Shown one piece after another: positions 1-5,432 of a stretch of 15,742 nucleotides of DNA (position 1 is the first letter of the stretch; each line of letters opens with the position of its first letter). The stretch is taken from positions 1-15,742 of the forward strand of contig DAOUVA010000028.1 in the NCBI GenBank assembly GCA_030667885.1. Direction: 5' to 3'. This DNA is from Phycisphaerae bacterium. GTDB lineage: Bacteria; Planctomycetota; Phycisphaerae; Sedimentisphaerales; Anaerobacaceae. A model generated the notes under the pieces. The model was not told where the DNA came from. It was given only the letters and a program-made list of their open reading frames with translations, and did not search any database. The position numbers and the translations under genes are program-made.

Positions 1-866
1 ATGGCGATGGCGGCGGCGAGATTCGAAAGGTTGGCCCGGCCGGGCAGTGTGAAGCTATTGCGAATCTCTCCGCTTACATCGTCAGTTGAGAACCTGACGC
101 AAATCCTGCCGGAGTCATTATTGAATTTTTCAAACCATTCGGCGGCAATTTTGTCTTCGGCATTGAAAATAGAAACTGCAGGGAAATTGTCGTTTAATTT
201 CTGGTATTTGAAGATATTTTCCTTAGCAGCGCAGTAATTTTCGAATGTACCGTGGCGGTCGAGATGGTTCGGTGTAAGATTCGTTAAGAGTGCGACTTTA
301 GGGGCCTTTGCGATTTGCGCCATACTCTCAAGCTGAAAACTCGACAGCTCCAATACCACTAAATCATCCGCTTTAATTTTATCAAGAATGGTAAGTAAAG
401 GTTGATTGCCGATATTGCCGCTTAGCCAAACGTTCTCGATGCTCGTATTTCTAAGCAAGTGGGCGGTAAGGGCGGTTGTTGTACTCTTGCCGTTGGCGCC
501 GGTAATGCCGACTATCTGCGCGGGGCATAATTCGAAAAAGATGTTTATCTGAGAGGTAATAAATTTATTATTCCGGCGGGCGATTTCGAGAAATTCATTA
601 TCATCCGGTACTGCCGGATTGGCTATGATAATGTCGGCCCGCCTGAAATCAGCAGGGTCGTGCAAGCCCAGATGGAATTCTATATCCGGAAATTCTTTCA
701 GCTTGTTTATGGAATCATTTAGCTTTTCTACCGGAGCCGAATCCGTAACTATAACTTTAGCGCCGGCTCTTGCGGCAAATTCCGCGCAATCAACACCCCC
801 TCCGAAGCGGCCAAGGCCCATAATCAAAACTTTCTTACCAGCAAAATTGTATCTGTCATCCGGCAT
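1..866 (-). CDS. murD: UDP-N-acetylmuramoyl-L-alanine--D-glutamate ligase, N-terminal two thirds (cut by window edge)
   Basis: MurD adds D-glutamate to UDP-MurNAc-L-alanine in the cytoplasm, an ATP-dependent step of peptidoglycan precursor synthesis. I translated the minus strand: 288 codons are open from the ATG at 866 to the left edge. Visible are an N-terminal Rossmann domain (VLIMGLGRFGGG, about residues 13-24), the ATP-binding loop GITGANGKSTT (120-130), ELSSFQLE (173-180), the Mur-ligase motif NLTPNHLDRHG (196-206) and the start of the third domain at LPGRANLSNLAAA (274-286). E. coli MurD is about 438 residues, so roughly a third is missing beyond the edge. An in-frame stop lies about 30 nt upstream, and AGGGA precedes the ATG by about 10 nt, supporting this start. 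It lies 101 nt downstream of menG on the same strand. The family call is very secure. The A for T in the GxNGK loop and A for H in the LPGxHN motif are minor deviations. Confidence 0.95.
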   Translation of the reverse strand, partial: MPDDRYNFAGKKVLIMGLGRFGGGVDCAEFAARAGAKVIVTDSAPVEKLNDSINKLKEFPDIEFHLGLHDPADFRRADIIIANPAVPDDNEFLEIARRNNKFITSQINIFFELCPAQIVGITGANGKSTTTALTAHLLRNTSIENVWLSGNIGNQPLLTILDKIKADDLVVLELSSFQLESMAQIAKAPKVALLTNLTPNHLDRHGTFENYCAAKENIFKYQKLNDNFPAVSIFNAEDKIAAEWFEKFNNDSGRICVRFSTDDVSGEIRNSFTLPGRANLSNLAAAIA

Positions 867-967
867 AGTTTTTAGTTCCCTGTCGAATATCCGGCAGCAT
901 TATTGAATTACGATAGTGTAAGCCGCTCAGGAAAAGAGGACAAGAAAAATCAATTACATAGAGAATG

Positions 968-1765
968 CTATGAGCCGGCCGAAACTTTGGAAGCCTTGTA
1001 TATACACACAATTCCGAAGGTCAAGGGAACAGCGTTTACATCCACGAAGCCGGCTTTTCGCATAAGGGCGGAAAAATCTTTCATACTGTAAAAATTTTCA
1101 ACGCTTGTATTGAGGTAACGATAGGCATTTTTATCGCCGGAGAGCAGACGACCGAGCATGGGCACAAAATTGCGCAGGTATAAAAGGTAGCATTTTCTGA
1201 TTATTCGGTTGGTAGGCTGGGAAAATTCCAATATCAATGCCGTACCGTCCTGTCTCAGAAGACGGTGTATTTCGCAGAGAGTTTTGGGCACATCAGGCAT
1301 ATTTCTTATCCCGAAGCCCATAGTAACCAGATCAAAGGATTCATCGGCTAAACCGCTGTCGGCTGCATCAGAGCGAACCAGACTTGCCCGGTCGGTGAGT
1401 TTATGTTTGGCGATTCTATCGCGGCACAAAGCCAGCATATTTTCAGATATGTCCAGCCCGAGAGCTTCTGTAATATTGGGATTTCTGCGGAGTATTGAAA
1501 TCAATAAATCACCCGTGCCTGTCGCAAGGTCGAGAGCCTTCAGTTGTTTATCTTTATTGACAGCGTTCGCGAGCTTTCGACGCCACAAAAAATCCAGGCC
1601 AAAGGACAGGATATGATTTAGAAGCACATAGTAAGGCGCTATGCTGTCAAACATCCGGCGAACAGCATCCCCCGACGAGTTGGGTGCAGGTTTTGGATTG
1701 GAAAGATTTTGATTCGAAGTCCGATTGCAACCGGCATTTTTTGGCGCGGGTTCTGCTTGAGTCAT
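968..1765 (-). CDS. menG: Demethylmenaquinone methyltransferase (MenG/UbiE family)
   Basis: This is a SAM-dependent C-methyltransferase for the last step of menaquinone synthesis (or the ubiquinone equivalent), acting on a membrane-embedded quinone from the cytoplasmic side. The 265-residue product has the family signatures in order: NHILSFGLDFLWRR (50-63), SAM-binding LDLATGTGDL (78-87), GFGIRNMPD (150-158), ILEFSQP (178-184) and YRYLNTSVENF (215-225). The core is close to the usual 230-250 residues. The first 30 or so residues are a Pro/Asn/Ser-rich extension without family similarity. The ATG at 1765 has AGTAGG six nt upstream, so the extension is probably translated; Met38 is the only nearby in-frame alternative. 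It lies 78 nt after pyrF and 101 nt before murD. No other quinone gene is nearby. Menaquinone rather than ubiquinone is inferred from the suspected phylum. Confidence 0.93.
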   Translation of the reverse strand: MTQAEPAPKNAGCNRTSNQNLSNPKPAPNSSGDAVRRMFDSIAPYYVLLNHILSFGLDFLWRRKLANAVNKDKQLKALDLATGTGDLLISILRRNPNITEALGLDISENMLALCRDRIAKHKLTDRASLVRSDAADSGLADESFDLVTMGFGIRNMPDVPKTLCEIHRLLRQDGTALILEFSQPTNRIIRKCYLLYLRNFVPMLGRLLSGDKNAYRYLNTSVENFYSMKDFSALMRKAGFVDVNAVPLTFGIVCIYKASKVSAGS

Positions 1766-1843
1766 ATCAAACCTACTTCAAGCCGTATATCAACGGTGCT
1801 TTATTAGTTCAGTATTTGAAACGCAGATATTTTTATGTCTTAA

Positions 1844-2794
1844 TCAGAGCTTCGTCTGCATAGCGTTCGCCAAATCAACTTTCGCGTCAACGACGGCCTG
1901 CTCGATACATCTTTTCCAATCGTCCCCGAACTGGCTTTTGTATTGAGGCTTTTCATAGGCGTAAATAATCGAGCGTGAGGCGTTGATTAAAGCTCCAGTG
2001 CCGTCCGTTTTACAGAACCTGATACAGTCGGCGCCCTCGGCGCCCTGAGAGCCGTAACCAGGAACAAGGAACCATACTTTATCATACTTTTGGCGCAGAG
2101 CAGCCGTTACATCAGGAGCAGTGCCGCCAACGACCATTCCGATATTACTGTAACCACAAGTTCCGATTCGCTCTTCTTTATTGGCGATTTGGCCGACGAC
2201 TTCGGCAAGTTTTTCGTACATTGCCTGGCCGTCAGCACCTGCAAAATCCTGAATAGCAGCCGCGGAAGGATTGCTGGTACGAACCAGCACAAAGACACCT
2301 TTGCCCTGCTTGTCGGCCATTTCTGCAAAAGGTTCGATACCGTCTGTTCCCGTGTATCCGTTGACGGTTATGGCATCGGGAGCAAGTGTGTCCTCGAGGC
2401 CGGCCAGCTCCGGATTTTCGAGATGAGCAGCGGCGTATGCTTCGGCGGTATGTCCTATGTCACCGCGTTTTACGTCGCCGATGATTTCCAGGCCCAGATC
2501 ATCAGCTTCGGAAATCAACGAATAGTAAGTCTCGATGCCTTCCCAGAGATACTTTTCAAAGAACGCAATGTTTATTTTCACGGCGGGAACCATCGGCGCA
2601 ACGATTCGCATTGCCTGTGTGCAGAAATCGAATATAGCATCGACCGCGGCGGCGGCATCAAACTCATCATTCATCTGGCGATGGTTTCTTATCTCCGATG
2701 GCAACCTTGAATAAACAGGGTCCAACCCGACTATCAGAGAAGTTTTTTTCGTTTTCACAGCGTCAAATAGACGGTCAGCAAAATGACTTGCCAT
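1844..2794 (-). CDS. pyrF: Orotidine-5'-phosphate decarboxylase, type 2
   Basis: PyrF decarboxylates orotidine monophosphate to UMP, the last step of de novo pyrimidine synthesis, in the cytoplasm. The 316-residue product carries VGLDPVYSRLP (22-32), VKINIAFFEKY (72-82), the catalytic D-x-K-x-x-D motif as DVKRGDIGHT (107-116), VRTSNP (171-176), VVGGTAPD (221-228), the phosphate-binding LVPGYGSQGA (243-252) and NASRSIIYA (271-279). The length and the DVKRGDIG form fit the longer type-2 branch found in actinobacteria, planctomycetes and others, not the 230-residue E. coli type. The ATG at 2794 has GAGG eight nt upstream. It is first in a leftward gene string with menG and murD; the 78- and 101-nt gaps make co-transcription possible but not certain. 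The next gene upstream is divergent, 63 bp away. Confidence 0.95.
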   Translation of the reverse strand: MASHFADRLFDAVKTKKTSLIVGLDPVYSRLPSEIRNHRQMNDEFDAAAAVDAIFDFCTQAMRIVAPMVPAVKINIAFFEKYLWEGIETYYSLISEADDLGLEIIGDVKRGDIGHTAEAYAAAHLENPELAGLEDTLAPDAITVNGYTGTDGIEPFAEMADKQGKGVFVLVRTSNPSAAAIQDFAGADGQAMYEKLAEVVGQIANKEERIGTCGYSNIGMVVGGTAPDVTAALRQKYDKVWFLVPGYGSQGAEGADCIRFCKTDGTGALINASRSIIYAYEKPQYKSQFGDDWKRCIEQAVVDAKVDLANAMQTKL

Positions 2795-2842
2795 TTTTTA
2801 ATCCTCATAAAACATAAAAATCTTTTATTACACATTTGAACC

Positions 2843-2871
2843 ACTATAATCATCCGAATGGATTTGAGCAA
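2843..2871 (-). promoter_or_regulatory. Candidate sigma-70 promoter of pyrF
   Basis: Read on the minus strand, TTGCTC (2871-2866) is followed after 17 nt by TATAGT (2848-2843). The -10 matches 5 of 6 consensus bases and the -35 3 of 6, with ideal spacing. Transcription would start near 2836 and give a leader of about 40 nt with the GAGG ribosome site. The -35 lies inside the start of the divergent gene. This is a pattern match only. Confidence 0.4.
2845..2850 (+). promoter_or_regulatory. Perfect -10 hexamer TATAAT before the divergent gene
   Basis: The consensus TATAAT ends eight bases before the ATG at 2858, so a start site 6-8 nt downstream would fall on or next to that ATG. No good -35 is visible at 16-18 nt spacing. 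The hexamer overlaps the candidate pyrF -10 on the other strand, so the two promoters would compete for one site. Confidence 0.35.
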
Positions 2872-3577
2872 GACAGAAATGCAAAGAACGGAAACAGATT
2901 TGCAAATTCGCAAAAAAGCGAGGCGAAAAAAACTGATCCGCTGGCTCCTGGTCGATTTGGCGGTAGCGGCTATTGTGTTCTCCCTGTTGTTATATAGGCC
3001 CGGCCGGTATAAGCCGTCCGACTCGGGAAAATACAAGCGGGGAGAGGTCAGTCCATATCTGACAAATGATTTATCGCCTGCAATTTATAATGCCTCTCAG
3101 CGCGTCGAGCCATTCGATGTTATTATCACTCAGGAGGGATTAAACGATATAATTGCACGGGGCAACTGGCCCATGGAGTCCGAGGGGATACTGCTTTATG
3201 CACCTGCGGCACTGTTTACCCCGGGCAAGCTTGTGCTTATGGGAACGGCTGATGCTAAAGGCGTGGAATTTGTGGTCACTATTGAGCTTGAGCCTAAGAT
3301 CAATGAAGATGGTCTTTTGAATCTGCAGTTAGCAAAGTTGAAAGTCGGGGCTATGAATATTACACCACTTGCTAAAATAATAGCCAAAAAAATGTACATG
3401 CAGAGGATTTCCGGTTTAGAAATAGATTCAAATGCTATACAAACAAAAATAGTTGCTTCTTTGCTGACTGATGAGCCTTTCGAGCCTGTTTTCATTATTG
3501 ATGGTAAGAAGGTGCGAATTGAAAATATTACTATCGAAAATGAAAAATTACTGGCTCATCTGGTCCCGGGATCGTAA
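2858..3577 (+). CDS. Membrane-anchored protein of unknown function, single N-terminal TM
   Basis: I do not recognise this gene by name. The 239-residue product starts with a charged cytosolic segment (1-26, with KKARRKK at 19-25), then one hydrophobic helix (about 27-46), so about 190 residues should lie outside the membrane. The outer part is beta-rich in appearance, with the pattern TQEGLNDII (91-99), a strand-turn segment around GKLVLMGTADAKGVEFVV (123-140), then LLNLQLAKLKVGAMNITP (153-170) and a C-terminal IDGKKVRIENITI (214-226). This order loosely recalls YpmS/DUF2140-type anchored proteins, but I cannot confirm that. No Shine-Dalgarno is visible before ATG 2858. Met8 (ATG at 2879) is an alternative start and would leave the TM helix intact. 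The gene stands alone between a divergent pyrF and the nusA leader. Confidence 0.75.
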   Translation: MDLSKTEMQRTETDLQIRKKARRKKLIRWLLVDLAVAAIVFSLLLYRPGRYKPSDSGKYKRGEVSPYLTNDLSPAIYNASQRVEPFDVIITQEGLNDIIARGNWPMESEGILLYAPAALFTPGKLVLMGTADAKGVEFVVTIELEPKINEDGLLNLQLAKLKVGAMNITPLAKIIAKKMYMQRISGLEIDSNAIQTKIVASLLTDEPFEPVFIIDGKKVRIENITIENEKLLAHLVPGS

Positions 3578-3753
3578 AAAGACGGGCCTTTGTGCCTCGT
3601 AGTTCCATGCAAACGAGTTTTGGGACACTAAATAACTGCTATTTTATACGGACCATGACGTTTTTGAGCAATTGAGCCTTTTATTGTTGGTTAAACAGGA
3701 TTTGGATTAAAATTTATACAAATTCCACAAAAATATTATTGCTATTAACGGAT
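3578..3753. other. Gene-free AT-rich stretch upstream of the nusA leader
   Basis: No ORF with coding character is visible on either strand. Just after the stop at 3577 there is a weak hairpin (ACG-GGC with GCC-CGT, one bulged base) without a T run, too poor to call a terminator. The rest is AT-rich spacer. RimP, which usually precedes nusA in bacteria, is not encoded here. Confidence 0.5.
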
Positions 3754-3782
3754 TTGACGATTATTATAAGAAGTTTGATTAT
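3754..3782 (+). promoter_or_regulatory. Candidate promoter for the nusA operon leader
   Basis: TTGACG (3754-3759, 5 of 6 consensus bases) is followed after exactly 17 nt by GATTAT (3777-3782, 4 of 6). Initiation would be near 3789 and would give a leader of about 365 nt before nusA. The surroundings are very AT-rich, so chance matches are likely. The position just upstream of the leader ORF at 3832 adds some support. Confidence 0.35.
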
Positions 3783-3831
3783 AAGGATTAATAGCTACCA
3801 AAGCTAAACTTTGAATTAAGAGGCATTAATA

Positions 3832-3855
3832 ATGGTTTTATACAGTGCAAAGTAG
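3832..3855 (+). CDS. Possible 7-residue leader peptide MVLYSAK
   Basis: ATG at 3832 is followed by six sense codons and TAG (3853-3855). The Shine-Dalgarno AAGAGG (3818-3823) lies eight nt upstream and is stronger than that of nusA itself. The ORF sits at the 5' side of a hairpin-rich leader that ends in an intrinsic terminator before nusA, the layout of ribosome-mediated attenuation. It has no obvious run of one regulatory amino acid. An SD plus a very short ORF can arise by chance in AT-rich DNA. Confidence 0.3.
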   Translation: MVLYSAK

Positions 3856-3872
3856 GCGAATAACATTTGGCC

Positions 3873-4047
3873 TGCACGGATGCATTTCTGTGCATGATGG
3901 TGGCTTGGAAATCGGTTTTCTGCTTCGATTGTCGCGAAAAACGAACAAGGGTATTCAGTCTCGGAGGCAGATGATGTAGAGTAAAGTAAAACTACAACCT
4001 CTGTTCTTTTTGCGTGCCGGGGGAACCTGTTTTGCAAGGTTCCGGCT
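3873..4047 (+). promoter_or_regulatory. Structured 5' leader of nusA: three hairpins
   Basis: Three stem-loops can be drawn. First, TGCACGGA (3873-3880) with TCTGTGCA (3887-3894), 8 bp including one G-U. Second, CAGA (3968-3971) plus TGTAG (3975-3979) with CTACA (3992-3996) plus TCTG (4000-4003), separated by a 3x3 internal loop and followed by TTCTTTTT. Third, GCC (4016-4018) and GGAACC (4022-4027) with GGTTCC (4038-4043) and GGC (4044-4046), with a three-G bulge. I match them to no known riboswitch or ncRNA family. The 102-codon minus-strand ORF over this stretch does not read like a protein. It may be a cis leader or an independent small RNA. Confidence 0.45.
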
Positions 4048-4055
4048 TTTGAAGT

Positions 4056-4084
4056 GGAAACGTGGATAGTTTCCTTTTTTTTTT
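4056..4084 (+). terminator. Intrinsic terminator 71 nt upstream of nusA
   Basis: GGAAAC (4056-4061), a 7-nt loop and GTTTCC (4069-4074) form a perfect 6-bp stem followed directly by ten T residues (4075-4084). This is the clearest intrinsic terminator in the window. It points toward nusA, so it either ends a small RNA or works as an attenuator. It lies about 480 nt past the preceding gene, too far to be its natural terminator. Confidence 0.7.
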
Positions 4085-4112
4085 GTCCGAGACCAACAAT
4101 CTGTTTCGGACA
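4084..4112 (+). promoter_or_regulatory. Hairpin directly after the terminator, before the nusA ribosome site
   Basis: GTCCGAGAC (4085-4093) pairs with GTTTCGGAC (4103-4111), 9 bp with one G-U; T4084-A4112 adds a pair that takes the last base of the terminator T run. The left arm can instead pair with GTCTCGGA at 3958-3965, so two folds exclude each other. Confidence 0.5.
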
Positions 4113-4154
4113 GGGAAAAGACAATAAATTTTGCTGTATTAAAGAGAAAAGACA

Positions 4155-5375
4155 ATGAGTCAGGAATTGCTAAGAATCGTGGAAAATATTGCCCGCGATA
4201 AAAACATCGAAAAGGAATCCATATTTGTGGACCTGGAAGAAGCAATGATTTCGGCGGCAAGGAAGCACTTCGGAGAGCCGGAAAGCAATATAGTAGTAAA
4301 TATCGATCGAAGCAACGGTCACATCACCGCATCCAAAGACAACGAGGAAATCGATATCAAACGGCTCGGCCGAATCCCAGCCCAGACAGCCAAACAGGTG
4401 ATGATACAGAAGATACGGGCTGATGAAAGAGACAGTATCTATGCCGAGTTCGTTCAACGTAGGGGCGAAATCATAAGCGGCACAGTCGTAAGATATGAAA
4501 GCGGAACGGTTATCGTTAATCTGGATCGCTGGACGGAAGCCTTTATGCCGAAAGGCGAGCAGATAATGGGCCAGACGCACCGTGTAAGCGAGAGAATTCG
4601 ATGTCTGATTCTCGACGTTAAAGAAACCTCTAATCAGGTCAAAATTATTCTTTCCAGGACTCATCCTGATTTTATTCGGCGACTGTTTGAGGTAGAGGTA
4701 CCGGAGATTAGTGAAAAAATCATCGAAATAAGAGCATTAGCACGAGAGGCGAGCTATCGTACCAAAGTAGCAGTTATTTCATATGATGAGAAGGTTGACC
4801 CGGTCGGTGCGTGCGTTGGTGTTCGCGGCAGCAGGATAAAGAATATAGTTGAAGAGCTCGGTGGAGAAAAAATAGATATTGTCCGCTGGAACGAATCGTC
4901 GCAGGTGCTGGTAGCTAATGCATTGATGCCGGCAAAAGTAAGCGAAATCGCCCTGTGTTTTGAATTAGGACGAGCAACGGTTGTTGTCGATGAGGACCAG
5001 CTCAGCCTTGCCATCGGCAAGCACGGTCAAAATGTCCGCCTGGCCGCCAGATTAACCGGCTGGGATATCGATATACTAACCCCGGAAGAATATAACCTTG
5101 GCGTCGAAAGATTGACAAGCTGTGTTAAGACGGTGGAAGGCGCTGATGACACCCTCGTTGATAAGCTGATAGCATTAGGGATCATATCCGTTGGAGACCT
5201 TAATGATGTTGGCGTCGAGCCACTGGTTAATGAACTGAAGATTGACGCAGAAATCGCCGGTAAATTGGTTGCAGAGGTTCCCAAAGAAATCGAACGTCTG
5301 GAGGCGGAATCGAAAAAGAAAGAGATTGAGAAGCAATTAAGTCAACAGACAAAAGCGGTAGATAATGAAGCATAG
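4155..5375 (+). CDS. nusA: Transcription termination/antitermination factor NusA
   Basis: NusA binds RNA polymerase and nascent RNA and modulates pausing, intrinsic termination and rRNA antitermination. The 406-residue product shows the full order: N-terminal polymerase-binding domain (1-100, ending IRADERDSIYAEF), S1 domain (about 104-168, RGEIISGTVVRYESGTVIVNL), the linker SRTHPDFIRRLFEVEVPEI (167-185), KH1 with VDPVGACVGVRGSRI (214-228), KH2 with LSLAIGKHGQNVRLAARLTG (283-302) and a C-terminal helix-hairpin-helix region (about 335-380), then a charged tail. It is shorter than E. coli NusA (495), which has two acidic repeats. The ATG has only a weak ribosome site (AAAGAG, eight nt upstream). 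No rimP precedes it; infB follows after 57 nt. The leader with its terminator suggests control by attenuation, possibly autogenous; that is inference. Confidence 0.97.
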   Translation: MSQELLRIVENIARDKNIEKESIFVDLEEAMISAARKHFGEPESNIVVNIDRSNGHITASKDNEEIDIKRLGRIPAQTAKQVMIQKIRADERDSIYAEFVQRRGEIISGTVVRYESGTVIVNLDRWTEAFMPKGEQIMGQTHRVSERIRCLILDVKETSNQVKIILSRTHPDFIRRLFEVEVPEISEKIIEIRALAREASYRTKVAVISYDEKVDPVGACVGVRGSRIKNIVEELGGEKIDIVRWNESSQVLVANALMPAKVSEIALCFELGRATVVVDEDQLSLAIGKHGQNVRLAARLTGWDIDILTPEEYNLGVERLTSCVKTVEGADDTLVDKLIALGIISVGDLNDVGVEPLVNELKIDAEIAGKLVAEVPKEIERLEAESKKKEIEKQLSQQTKAVDNEA

Positions 5376-5399
5376 ATAATATCTCGAACGAGATATTAT
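5376..5399 (+). promoter_or_regulatory. 10-bp hairpin between nusA and infB
   Basis: ATAATATCTC (5376-5385) and GAGATATTAT (5390-5399) pair perfectly around the loop GAAC. The hairpin begins on the base after the nusA stop codon and ends 21 nt before the infB Shine-Dalgarno (5421-5424). There is no T run, so it is not a standard terminator. It could be an mRNA processing or stabilising element, or a pause site. Confidence 0.55.
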
Positions 5400-5432
5400 G
5401 CATTAAATACGGCTGAAATTGGAGATTTATAT

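Noticed and set aside
2090..2710. 206-codon plus-strand ORF inside pyrF
   Set aside because: It lies antisense within a gene with clear OMP decarboxylase motifs; its own translation shows no domain logic and there is no ribosome site.
3894..3974. 26-codon plus-strand ORF (MMVAWKSV...) in the nusA leader
   Set aside because: No Shine-Dalgarno, no recognisable pattern, overlaps two hairpins; likely chance.
4016..4047. Thought of as a tRNA or other known RNA because of GGTTCC
   Set aside because: No acceptor, anticodon or D arm can be drawn; no RNase P, SRP, tmRNA or 6S signature was seen.
3816..4124. 102-codon minus-strand ORF in the nusA leader
   Set aside because: Cys/His/Ser-scattered translation without hydrophobic periodicity, no ribosome site, and the region is better explained by RNA structure.
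4170..4664. 164-codon minus-strand ORF within nusA
   Set aside because: Fully inside nusA, whose N-terminal and S1 domains are unmistakable.
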